Source of the DNA: DASUCS01 sp041166745
GTDB lineage: Bacteria > Actinomycetota > Acidimicrobiia > Acidimicrobiales > JACDCH01
Length of the DNA: 64,000 nucleotides
Assembly: GCA_041166745.1 (NCBI GenBank)
Contig: JBEEGH010000014.1
Span: forward strand, 42,154 to 106,153
Direction: 5' to 3'
Positions 54,058 to 62,064 of the stretch are shown here, piece by piece. Both the position numbers and the translations under genes were made by a program. Under the pieces are notes generated by a model. That model did no database searches and was not told the DNA's origin. It saw only the letters and a program-made list of their open reading frames with translations. Position 1 is the first letter of the stretch, and the number at the start of each line of letters is the position of its first letter.

Positions 54058-54987
54058 CTAGCGAGCCGGCGCGATGGCTTCGATCTCGTTGCGTTCGTCG
54101 GCGGTGAGCTTCCAGCCGACAGCGGCGGCGTTGGCGTGTACCTGCTCGGGCTTCGTCGCGCCGGCGATCACCGACGCGAGATGCGGCAATGACGCCAGCC
54201 ACGACATCGCGAGTTCGAGCAACGTGTGCCCCCGCTCGCGGGCGAACGCGTCCAGCGCCTCGATCACGTCGAACCGCTTGTCGGAGAACGCACGATCGTC
54301 GGCCGACAGGCCCGACAGGCGCGTTCCCGCCGGCGGCGCTTCGCCGCGGTGGTACTTGCCGGTGAGCATCCCGCTGGCGAGCGGGAAGTACGGGAGGATC
54401 GCCAGGTCGTGCCGCTCGGCCGACGCCAGCAGGTCCGCCTCGCCGCGGCGGCGCAACAGACTGAGCTCGTTCTGCACGCTGACGAATCGCGCCGTGCCGT
54501 GTTTCTCGGCCGCACTTGCCGCGTCGTCGAGGCGCGGTCCGTCGAAGTTCGAGCAGCCGATCTCGAGGACCTTCCCGTCGCGCACGAGACGGTCCATCGC
54601 CCCGAGGGTCTCGTCGATCGGCGTGGCGTCGTCTGGGGCGTGGATCTGGTACAGGTCGATGCGATCGGTTCCGAGACGACGCAGACTGCCCTCAACCGCC
54701 GTCGCGATCGATGCCGCGCTCGCACCCGCAGGCAACTTCGTGCCGTCGCCCATGCCGAACTTGGTGGCGATGATCACGTCGTCGCGCCGCGAACCGAGGG
54801 CTTGGCCGAGTAGCACCTCACTCTGCGTTCCGCCGTAGATGTCGGAGGTGTCGAAGAGGTTGATGCCCGCTTCGAGGGCCGCATCCACCACCGCCTGGGT
54901 TGCTGTGGCGTCGATGCGTCCGCCGAAGTTGTTGCAGCCGATGCCGACGAGCGACACCGACAGATTGCCGATGGGGCGTGTCTCCAT
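54058..54987 (-). CDS. Aldo/keto reductase
   Basis: A 309-residue NADPH-dependent aldo/keto reductase. The catalytic tetrad can be placed: Asp and Tyr in FDTSDIYGG, Lys in IIATKFGMGDG and His in YQIHAPDD. The end GATKPEQVHANAAAVGW is the usual cofactor-binding motif. The substrate is unknown. ATG at 54987. It is divergent from the luciferase-like gene, with 22 bases between. Confidence 0.93.
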   Translation of the reverse strand: METRPIGNLSVSLVGIGCNNFGGRIDATATQAVVDAALEAGINLFDTSDIYGGTQSEVLLGQALGSRRDDVIIATKFGMGDGTKLPAGASAASIATAVEGSLRRLGTDRIDLYQIHAPDDATPIDETLGAMDRLVRDGKVLEIGCSNFDGPRLDDAASAAEKHGTARFVSVQNELSLLRRRGEADLLASAERHDLAILPYFPLASGMLTGKYHRGEAPPAGTRLSGLSADDRAFSDKRFDVIEALDAFARERGHTLLELAMSWLASLPHLASVIAGATKPEQVHANAAAVGWKLTADERNEIEAIAPAR

Positions 54988-55009
54988 GTGGTCAACGTAC
55001 TGTCACGGC

Positions 55010-55906
55010 ATGAAGCAATTCGATCTCGGACGCATTGGCATTTGGACCGGAGTGCTCGATGCCATGCCCTCGGCCGAGGCGCAGAAGCTGGCCGGCCGGC
55101 TCGAGGAGCTCGGGTTCCCGACGCTGTGGATCCCGGAGACCATCGGTCGCGACCCCTTCGTCACGGCGACGCTGCTGCTCTCAGCGACATCGACCCTGCA
55201 GGTGGCGACCGGCATCGCGAACATCTACGCCCGCGACGCCGTCACGATGGCCAACACACAACGTTCGTTGGAGGAGGCGTTTCCGGGGCGGTTCCTGTTG
55301 GGCCTCGGTGTGAGCCACGAGCATCTGGTCGACCGCGTCCGCCATCACGACTACTCGAAGCCGTACTCGGCCATGGTCAGGTACCTCGACGACATGGACG
55401 CCGCCTTGTTCATGGCCGTCGGTCCGCAAGAGCGTCCGGCCACCGTTCTTGCCGCGCTGGGCCCGAAGATGCTTCGGCTGTCCGCAGAAAAAGCCGACGG
55501 CGCCCATCCCTACTTCGTGCCGGTCGAGCACACGGCGTACGCCCGCGAGATCCTCGGCCCCGACGCGATCCTCGCTCCGGAGCAGATGGTGGTGCTCGAC
55601 ACCGACCGCTCCCGAGCGCTCGACGTGGCCCGCAAAGGCATGGCCGTCTACCTGCGCGCGCCGAACTACGTGAACAACTTGAAGCGCCACGGTTTCACGG
55701 ACGACGACGTCGCCGACGGCGGGAGCGAGCGGCTCGTCGATGCCATCGTTGCGATCGGCGATGTCGCGACCGCGGTCGAGCGAGTCGACGAGCACTTCGC
55801 CGCGGGCGCGTCACACGTCTCAGTCCAGGTACTGCAGGAGAACTTCACCGACGTCCCCGAAGGCGCATGGAGCGACCTCGCCGCCGGGCTCAACTCGTCC
55901 ACGTGA
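55010..55906 (+). CDS. Luciferase-like (F420-type) oxidoreductase
   Basis: A 298-residue TIM-barrel flavin or F420-dependent enzyme of the luciferase-like family, in the actinobacterial subset usually called probable F420-dependent. It opens with LGRIGIWTGVLD, has ELGFPTLWIPETIGRDPF, TGIANIYARDAVTMAN and FLLGLGVSHEHLV, and ends with DEHFAAGASHVSVQ. The cofactor choice is family inference. ATG at 55010. It precedes the hydrolase-cyclase gene by 38 bases. Confidence 0.9.
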   Translation: MKQFDLGRIGIWTGVLDAMPSAEAQKLAGRLEELGFPTLWIPETIGRDPFVTATLLLSATSTLQVATGIANIYARDAVTMANTQRSLEEAFPGRFLLGLGVSHEHLVDRVRHHDYSKPYSAMVRYLDDMDAALFMAVGPQERPATVLAALGPKMLRLSAEKADGAHPYFVPVEHTAYAREILGPDAILAPEQMVVLDTDRSRALDVARKGMAVYLRAPNYVNNLKRHGFTDDDVADGGSERLVDAIVAIGDVATAVERVDEHFAAGASHVSVQVLQENFTDVPEGAWSDLAAGLNSST

Positions 55907-55944
55907 TGCGCTGACCCCACCCGAGGCGCTGCCAAGATGGGGTG

Positions 55945-57279
55945 ATGGGCGCGCCAACCGTTCAGTATGCGAAGGACGGCGAGCTTCACATCGCCTATCA
56001 GGTCTGGGGCAACGGGCCTGTCGACCTCGTGCTCGTTTGGGGCACCTTCTCGCACTGCGAGCTCTTCTGGGAAGACCCGCCGATGGCCCGGTTCCTCGAG
56101 GAGCTCGGACGGTTCGCCCGGGTCGTGCAGTTCGACAAGCGGGGTACAGGCATGTCGGATTCGGTCGCCGGCGTGCCGACCCTCGAGGAACGCATGGACG
56201 ACGTCCGCATCGTCATGGACGCCGTCGGAATCCAACGGGCCGCACTGTTCGGGGAGTCCGAAGGCGGCCCGATGTGCTGCCTGTTCGCCGCGACCTTCCC
56301 CGACCGCACCTCGCACCTCGTGTTGTACGCGCCGCTGGCGCAAGTGATCAACGGCGACGGTTTCAGCGGCGGATTCTCACGAGACATCTGGGAGCAGTTG
56401 CTCGACGGAATGGTCGACACCTGGGGCACGGGAGCGATGAGCGCGCTCGCGATGCCGAGCCGAGCCGCCGACGGTTCGGCCGTCGATATCAGCGCCCGTT
56501 TCGAACGCATCGCCCTGAGCCGGGGCGCGTTCAAGACGCTCATGCAGGCCAACTCCGAGATGAGGATCGCACCGGTGCTGCCGACCGTGAAGACGCCGAC
56601 GCTCGTGGTTCACCGACGCGACGACATGTTCGTCTCGATCGCGCACGGGCGTTTCATCGCCGAGCACATACCGGGAGCCCACCTGGTAGAGCTGGACGGC
56701 ATCGATCACTACGTGGCCGCCGGAGACTTCGGCGCGGTCGCCCGCGAGGTCGCGAGCTTCGTCACGGGCGCGGCGCAGCAGCCCGAGTCCGACCTGGATC
56801 GAATACTGGCCACCGTGGTCTTCACCGACATCGTCGGCTCGACGGAGACGGCGGCCCAGGTCGGCGATCGTCGCTGGCGGCAGATGCTCGACGATCATGA
56901 CGGTCTCGTCGAAGACGCGGTCGCCCGTGCTCGCGGCCGGTTCGTCAAGTCAACGGGCGACGGCGCGCTCGCCACCTTCGACGGTCCCGCCCGCGCGGTG
57001 CGCTGCGCGCAGTCGATCTCGAGCAACGTGCGCCGCCTCGGCCTCGAGATCCGAGCGGGTGTGCACACGGGCGAGGTCGAGCTCCGTGGTGAAGATGTCG
57101 GCGGCATCGGTGTGCACATCGGAGCTCGGGTGGCCTCGGCCGCGATGCCTAGCCAGGTGCTCGTCTCGCGGACGGTCGTCGATCTGGTCGTTGGTTCCGG
57201 CCTTCGATTCACCGACGCAGGTGTGCACACGCTCAAGGGTGTGCCCGGAGAGTGGCCCTTGTTCGTCGCCGTTGCCTGA
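55945..57279 (+). CDS. Alpha/beta hydrolase fused to class III nucleotide cyclase
   Basis: A 444-residue fusion. An N-terminal alpha/beta hydrolase (about 1-275) has the nucleophile in LFGESEGGPMC, Asp near TLVVHRRDDMFV and His in ELDGIDHYV. The C-terminal class III cyclase (about 285-440) has VFTDIVGSTETA, the purine-selecting Lys and second metal site in GRFVKSTGDGALATF, and GVHIGARV, where His replaces the usual Asn. The known idea for such fusions is that binding or hydrolysis of a small ester controls cAMP formation. ATG at 55945 is used; GTG at 55942 is equally possible. Confidence 0.9.
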   Translation: MGAPTVQYAKDGELHIAYQVWGNGPVDLVLVWGTFSHCELFWEDPPMARFLEELGRFARVVQFDKRGTGMSDSVAGVPTLEERMDDVRIVMDAVGIQRAALFGESEGGPMCCLFAATFPDRTSHLVLYAPLAQVINGDGFSGGFSRDIWEQLLDGMVDTWGTGAMSALAMPSRAADGSAVDISARFERIALSRGAFKTLMQANSEMRIAPVLPTVKTPTLVVHRRDDMFVSIAHGRFIAEHIPGAHLVELDGIDHYVAAGDFGAVAREVASFVTGAAQQPESDLDRILATVVFTDIVGSTETAAQVGDRRWRQMLDDHDGLVEDAVARARGRFVKSTGDGALATFDGPARAVRCAQSISSNVRRLGLEIRAGVHTGEVELRGEDVGGIGVHIGARVASAAMPSQVLVSRTVVDLVVGSGLRFTDAGVHTLKGVPGEWPLFVAVA

Positions 57280-57299
57280 AACGTCGCCGTTGCCTGAAA
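57264..57299. repeat. 18-base tandem duplication across the cyclase stop codon
   Basis: CGTCGCCGTTGCCTGAAA occurs twice in a row at 57264-57281 and 57282-57299. The first copy contains the last codons and TGA of the hydrolase-cyclase gene, so the second is an out-of-gene copy of the end. Confidence 0.9.
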
Positions 57300-57343
57300 C
57301 AAGGCGTCGCCTCGCGCCCTTCGTGACTGTCACACGCGCCCCG

Positions 57344-57574
57344 TCAGTCGCAGCAGGAATCGCGCCAGCCACAGTCGCCGCAGCGGAAGTGCGCGTGCTC
57401 AGGCGTGAGCGTGCCCGTGCACACGGGACATTCGTCGAAGGTCGCGAAACGGGAGCAACTCGGAGGTAGTGGCGCGGCGAACGGCAACTCCAGCTGGTCC
57501 CACCGCATTTGCGGTAGTTCACCAGAGGCCGGCACCCGACGGGTTGACCCTCCGTAAATCTGCGGATCCTGCAA
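57344..57574 (-). CDS. Small Cys-rich zinc-ribbon protein
   Basis: A protein of up to 76 residues whose C-terminal half is a zinc ribbon: ECPVCTGTLTPEHAHFRC, then GDCGWRDSCCD at the end. I recall similar short actinobacterial proteins ending in RDSCC but know of no function. The start is uncertain: TTG at 57574 gives 76 residues, GTG at 57535 or ATG at 57508 shorter forms. It converges on the cyclase gene, and its 5' end lies at the palindrome that probably binds the TetR repressor. Confidence 0.65.
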   Translation of the reverse strand: MQDPQIYGGSTRRVPASGELPQMRWDQLELPFAAPLPPSCSRFATFDECPVCTGTLTPEHAHFRCGDCGWRDSCCD

Positions 57575-57596
57575 GGTTGCAGTCTGTGCAACTTTG
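57572..57596. promoter_or_regulatory. Probable TetR operator
   Basis: A 25-base near-perfect palindrome. CAAGGTTGCA and TGCAACTTTG flank GTCTG, with 9 of 10 positions symmetric and a perfect core GTTGCA-GTCTG-TGCAAC. It is 16 bases before the TetR start and overlaps the possible start of the divergent zinc-ribbon gene, so binding could control both. Confidence 0.75.
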
Positions 57597-57612
57597 TGGC
57601 AGAGTCCACGAC

Positions 57613-58209
57613 ATGTCCCCCGTTGTCGGCCTCCGCGAGCGCAAGAAGGCCGACACCCGGGTGGCCATCTCTCGCGCCGCGCTGCGGCTTGCCGTCGAAC
57701 ACGGCCCCGACTCGATCACCGTCGACGACATCGCCGCGGCCGCCGACGTTTCGCCGCGCACCGTCTTCAACTACTTCGCCACGAAGGAAGAGGCGATCCT
57801 CGGCTTCGATCCGAACCGGAGCCTCGAGGTCGGCCAGTCCGTGCTCGAGCGACCTGCTCGAGAGCTGCCGCTCACGGCGCTGCGCGCCGCATTCGTCGAC
57901 ATCGCGACTGGCGTTCCTGAAGTCGCCGAGATCTCCAGAGCGCGCGTCGACTTGGTGCGACGACATCCGCAGCTGCATCCGAGCTACGTCGCGGGCTACG
58001 CAGCACTCGAGAATGCGTTGGTCGATGCGATTGCACGTCGAACGGGGCTCGATGCCGAAGGGTCTTTGTATCCCCGTCTCGTGGTGTCGACGGCGATTGC
58101 TACGTTCCGGGTTGCCCTCGATCGGGCCGGGCCCGGAAAGTCGTCGTTGATCGCCGCCATCGATGAAGCCTTCGACGCACTCGCCGGCGGGCTGCGGCCG
58201 CCACGATGA
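57613..58209 (+). CDS. TetR-family transcriptional repressor
   Basis: A 198-residue regulator. The N-terminal helix-turn-helix spans about residues 10-55 (ISRAALRLAVEHGPDSI, TVDDIAAAADVSPRTVFNYF, the standard TetR recognition segment). The rest is the ligand-binding helical domain. It very likely represses itself and the exporter gene downstream, whose ATG overlaps its stop in ATGA, releasing on binding the exported compound. ATG at 57613 begins the family match. A palindrome at 57572-57596 is the probable binding site. Confidence 0.93.
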   Translation: MSPVVGLRERKKADTRVAISRAALRLAVEHGPDSITVDDIAAAADVSPRTVFNYFATKEEAILGFDPNRSLEVGQSVLERPARELPLTALRAAFVDIATGVPEVAEISRARVDLVRRHPQLHPSYVAGYAALENALVDAIARRTGLDAEGSLYPRLVVSTAIATFRVALDRAGPGKSSLIAAIDEAFDALAGGLRPPR

Positions 58210-59756
58210 CGATCACCGCGGGTTCTGGAACGGTCGACGACTCCGCCGTCGTTCCGCCCGACCCCTCGAGCTTCTCGCACCGGCAGCGGATGGTGATCTT
58301 CATCGGGCTGATGCTCGGGATGGTGCTGGCCGCTCTCGATCAGACGATCGTGGCCACCGCGCTGCCGACGATTGTCGGCGATCTCGGAGGCATCAATCAC
58401 CTGTCGTGGGTGATCACCGCGTATTTGCTCGCCACGACGATCTCGACACCGCTGTGCGGGAAGCTCGGCGATCTGTTCGGACGCAAGCGCCTGTTCCAGA
58501 TCACGATCGTGATCTTCCTCGTCGGCAGCATGTTCTGCGGCGTGGCGTCCTCGATGCCGATGCTGATCGCGTTCCGCGCGGTACAAGGCGTCGGCGCCGG
58601 CGGACTCATCGTCCTGGGCCAGGCGATCATCGCCGACGTCGTGAGTCCTCGTGAGCGTGGCCGTTACCAAGGCATGTTCGGCGCGTTCTTCGGTGGTGCC
58701 AGCGTGGCCGGCCCCTTGCTTGGTGGTTTCTTCACCGACAACCTGTCGTGGCGCTGGGTGTTCTTCATCAACCTGCCGCTCGGGCTGCTCGCGCTCGTCG
58801 TGACCGGGTTCGTGCTTCCGAACCTCGGGCGCCGCCGAAAGGTGAAGATCGACTACGCCGGAGCGGCAGTGCTGTCGATCACCATCTCCGCACTCGTGCT
58901 GGCCACGACGTGGGGAGGTGTGGAATACGACTGGGGCTCGCCGGCGATCCTCGGGCTCGGAGCGCTGGCCCTCGCGGGCACCGCGCTGTTCCTCGCGGTC
59001 GAGCAGCGCGCCGACGAGCCGTTGCTCCCCTTCCGTTTGTTCAAGGTCCGCACCTTCACGCTGGCGTGCAGCATCGGCCTACTCCTCGGGGCCGGCATGT
59101 TCGGCGTCATCGCCTTCCTGCCGCTGTTCCTCCAGACGGTGAACGGCGACTCGGCGTCGGACTCCGGGTTGCTGCTCATTCCCCTCATGCTCGGGCTCAT
59201 CGGCGCCTCCGTCCTCGCCGGCCAGGTCATCACTCGCACCGGCCGGTACCGCACCTTCCCGATCCTCGGCACCATCATCATGACGGTCGGCATCTTCCTG
59301 CTCAGCCGGCTCGACAGTGCCTCGAGCCAGCTCGAATCCGGCTTCTTCATGCTGTTGACGGGCGTCGGTGTTGGCTTCACGATGCAAGTCGTCGTGCTCG
59401 CCACTCAGAACGAAGTACCCGCCTCAGACCTCGGCATCGCGACATCCGCCGTCAACTTCTTCCGAGCGATCGGCGGGTCGGTCGGCGTCGCACTGGTAGG
59501 CGCCCTGTTCACCAGCCGCTTGGCGACGGCCGTGGCCGGCATCGTTCCCGGTCAGACCGCTCTCGATCCGACGCAGGTGGCAACGCTTCCGCCGGATGTA
59601 CGAGCGCAGTACGTCGCCAGCTTCGCCCACGCGCTCGCGGGCACCTTCCTCTTCGTGGTGCCCCTCATGGCGGGTTCCGTTGTTCTCGCTCTCGCACTGC
59701 GGGAAGAGCCCCTGCGACAGCATGTGCACACCGATGCCCTGCTCGAGGCGGTGTAG
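58206..59756 (+). CDS. MFS drug transporter, DHA2 (EmrB/QacA) family
   Basis: A 516-residue major facilitator with 14 predicted helices. The DHA2 motifs are AALDQTIVATALPTI in helix 1, GKLGDLFGRKRLFQ after helix 2 and GGASVAGPLLGGFF in helix 5. It exports drugs or lipophilic cations by proton antiport. It is coupled to the upstream TetR gene, the usual arrangement for an inducible efflux system. Confidence 0.94.
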   Translation: MTITAGSGTVDDSAVVPPDPSSFSHRQRMVIFIGLMLGMVLAALDQTIVATALPTIVGDLGGINHLSWVITAYLLATTISTPLCGKLGDLFGRKRLFQITIVIFLVGSMFCGVASSMPMLIAFRAVQGVGAGGLIVLGQAIIADVVSPRERGRYQGMFGAFFGGASVAGPLLGGFFTDNLSWRWVFFINLPLGLLALVVTGFVLPNLGRRRKVKIDYAGAAVLSITISALVLATTWGGVEYDWGSPAILGLGALALAGTALFLAVEQRADEPLLPFRLFKVRTFTLACSIGLLLGAGMFGVIAFLPLFLQTVNGDSASDSGLLLIPLMLGLIGASVLAGQVITRTGRYRTFPILGTIIMTVGIFLLSRLDSASSQLESGFFMLLTGVGVGFTMQVVVLATQNEVPASDLGIATSAVNFFRAIGGSVGVALVGALFTSRLATAVAGIVPGQTALDPTQVATLPPDVRAQYVASFAHALAGTFLFVVPLMAGSVVLALALREEPLRQHVHTDALLEAV

Positions 59757-59762
59757 CGGACG

Positions 59763-60221
59763 TTGGCCAATGCGTGCAGCCACATCGGCCTCTGCGTGAC
59801 CGACCTCGAACGATCACGCCGGTTCTACGAAGAAGTGTTCGGATTTCGCCCCGCATTCGAGTTGCGCACCGACGGGCCCGAGACGCCGCAACTCTTGCGC
59901 CTCGCTTCCCCCCTCGTGCTCGATGCGGTGTATCTCGCGCTCGATGGCCTTTTGCTCGAGCTCCTTGCGTTCGACCGAACGGACCGGACGAGCCATCGCG
60001 TGATGAACGAACCCGGGCTCACCCACATCTCGTTGTTCGTGGACGATCTCGACGCGACCATCGATGCCGTCGGACATCACGGCGGCCGCGTCAGGGCGGA
60101 CACCAACATCGGCGTTGCGGTCTTCGTCGAGGACCCTGACGGTCAGGCCATCGAGGTCATCGGACCGAGCGGTCAGTTCCGAGCTCTGCGCGATCGGGCC
60201 CTCCGCAAACTCGACGACTGA
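59763..60221 (+). CDS. VOC-family (glyoxalase/dioxygenase-like) protein
   Basis: A 152-residue vicinal-oxygen-chelate protein with two beta-alpha-beta-beta-beta modules: CSHIGLCVTDLERSRRFYEEVFGF and LTHISLFVDDLDATIDAVG. Metal ligands (His in SHIG and THIS, Glu in AIEVIGP) are in place. The substrate is unknown; family members include glyoxalases, antibiotic-binding proteins and ring-cleaving enzymes. TTG at 59763 starts six bases after the transporter stop, so it may belong to the same regulon. Confidence 0.85.
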   Translation: MANACSHIGLCVTDLERSRRFYEEVFGFRPAFELRTDGPETPQLLRLASPLVLDAVYLALDGLLLELLAFDRTDRTSHRVMNEPGLTHISLFVDDLDATIDAVGHHGGRVRADTNIGVAVFVEDPDGQAIEVIGPSGQFRALRDRALRKLDD

Positions 60222-60288
60222 GCGAAGGCCCGGCGGCAGCGGCCCAATCCGTTGGGTTCCACCACACCGCGTCGGCGAAGCTCTGGGA

Positions 60289-62064
60289 ATGCGTTTGGGG
60301 GGACTCCAGCGGCGCGCCCTGTGGCGCACCCGGCCATACCTCCGGCCCTACGCGCGCCACATGGCGGTGATCGTTTTCACGTCGATCATGTCATCGGCTT
60401 TCCAGGTCGCCTTGCCGCTCATCGTGAAGACGGTGATCGACGGGCCGCTCCACGATGGAGACCGACGCGGCATCGTGCTGTGGGGCGTGGTGGCCGCCGT
60501 CTTGGCCGTACTCGACATCGCCATGGGCTTCGCTCGGCGCTACCTCCTTGCGTTGGTCGCCACTGAGCTCGAGACGCAACTCCGCGACGATCTGTATGCA
60601 CACCTGCAACGACTGGACGTCGGCTTCCACGATCGATGGCAGTCCGGGCAGTTGCTCTCGCGTGCCACTGCGGATCTTGGCATCGTTCGCCGATTCATCG
60701 CGTTCGGTGCGGTGTTCTTCGTGCTGATCGGCATTCAAGTCGCGGCGATCTTCGCCATTCTCCTGACGTTGCATGTGGGTCTCGCGCTGCTCACGTTCAT
60801 CGCGACGCTGCCGGTACTCCTGTTGTGCCGCCGTTTCGAGCGCGACTACCACGACATCGTCCGCGACATCCAGGACCAGACCGGCGACCTCACCACGACC
60901 ATCGAAGAGGGCGCGCGGGGCATTCGCGTGCTCAAGGCATTCGGGCGCTGGGGTGAGGCCTACGACGCGTACAACGAGCAGAGCACGAAGCTGTACGACA
61001 CTCAGATCAAGCGGATCAAGCTCCACACCAAGTTCGTGTGGGTGCTCGGCATCATCCCCAACCTCACGCTCACCGCGGTGCTGCTGGCCGGCGCGCTCGC
61101 GGTTGGCGGCGGCGGCCTGACCGTCGGGGAGCTCGTCGCGTTCGTGACCTACGTGCTGATGCTCACGTTCCCGATGGAGATCCTCGGCTGGATCATGGCG
61201 ATGGCGGGCGAAGCGGAGTCTGCTGCGGTACGGGTCTACGAGGTGCTCGACACCGAGCCGACGATCGTCGATCGGCCGGGCGCGATCGCCATCGATGCTG
61301 CGGTCGGAGACATTCGCTTCGAGAACGTGTCGTTCGACTATCCGGCAAGTGATCGCACGGCCTTGCGCAACATCGATCTCGTCGTACCCGCCGGCGAGAC
61401 GATCGCCATCGTCGGGGCGACCGGTTCGGGCAAGACCACGCTGGTCACCTTGCTCACTCGGCTCTACGACCCGACGGAAGGACGAATCACGCTCGACGGC
61501 CACGACCTGCGCGACCTCACCGTGAACAGCTTGCGTCGCAACGTCGGATTCGCATTCGAAGAGCCGTCGCTGTTCTCCGCGTCCGTTCGAGAGAACCTGC
61601 TCATGGGCAAGCCCGATGCGAACGACGAGGAGATCGCCGAGGCGCTCGCCGTCGCGCAGGCCGGATTCGTCAGCGACCTGCCGTGGGGACTCGACACCCG
61701 AATAGGTGAGCAAGGCCTCTCGCTGTCGGGCGGCCAGCGGCAGCGGCTGGCCCTCGCCCGCGCCATCATCGGACGTCCGCGCCTCCTGGTGCTCGACGAT
61801 CCGCTGTCCGCGCTCGACGTGCACACCGAGGCGCTCGTCGAAGACGCGCTCCGGCCGATGCTGCGCGAGTGCACGGTGTTCGTCGTCGTGCACCGGCCGT
61901 CGACCATCGCGCTCGCCGATCGCGCGGCGTTGCTGGAGGGTGGTCGCATCGTCGCCGTCGGCACCCATCACGACCTGCTCGACAGCGAGCCGCGCTACCG
62001 CGCCGTGCTCAGCGAAGAAGTCGCGCACGACGACGAACAAGAGGACGAGGAGGTGGTGGCATGA
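60289..62064 (+). CDS. ABC exporter half-transporter with degenerate Walker B
   Basis: A 591-residue protein: six-helix membrane domain (about 15-310) and nucleotide-binding domain (about 340-580). Walker A is VGATGSGKTTLV (about residue 376), the signature LSGGQRQRLALAR is canonical, and the H-loop is VVVHRPST. The Walker B reads LLVLDDPLSALD, with Asp504 in place of the catalytic Glu. Such a half is normal in heterodimeric exporters. ATG at 60289 has only a weak GGGA site. Its last bases overlap the next half-transporter gene. The substrate cannot be told. Confidence 0.92.
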   Translation: MRLGGLQRRALWRTRPYLRPYARHMAVIVFTSIMSSAFQVALPLIVKTVIDGPLHDGDRRGIVLWGVVAAVLAVLDIAMGFARRYLLALVATELETQLRDDLYAHLQRLDVGFHDRWQSGQLLSRATADLGIVRRFIAFGAVFFVLIGIQVAAIFAILLTLHVGLALLTFIATLPVLLLCRRFERDYHDIVRDIQDQTGDLTTTIEEGARGIRVLKAFGRWGEAYDAYNEQSTKLYDTQIKRIKLHTKFVWVLGIIPNLTLTAVLLAGALAVGGGGLTVGELVAFVTYVLMLTFPMEILGWIMAMAGEAESAAVRVYEVLDTEPTIVDRPGAIAIDAAVGDIRFENVSFDYPASDRTALRNIDLVVPAGETIAIVGATGSGKTTLVTLLTRLYDPTEGRITLDGHDLRDLTVNSLRRNVGFAFEEPSLFSASVRENLLMGKPDANDEEIAEALAVAQAGFVSDLPWGLDTRIGEQGLSLSGGQRQRLALARAIIGRPRLLVLDDPLSALDVHTEALVEDALRPMLRECTVFVVVHRPSTIALADRAALLEGGRIVAVGTHHDLLDSEPRYRAVLSEEVAHDDEQEDEEVVA

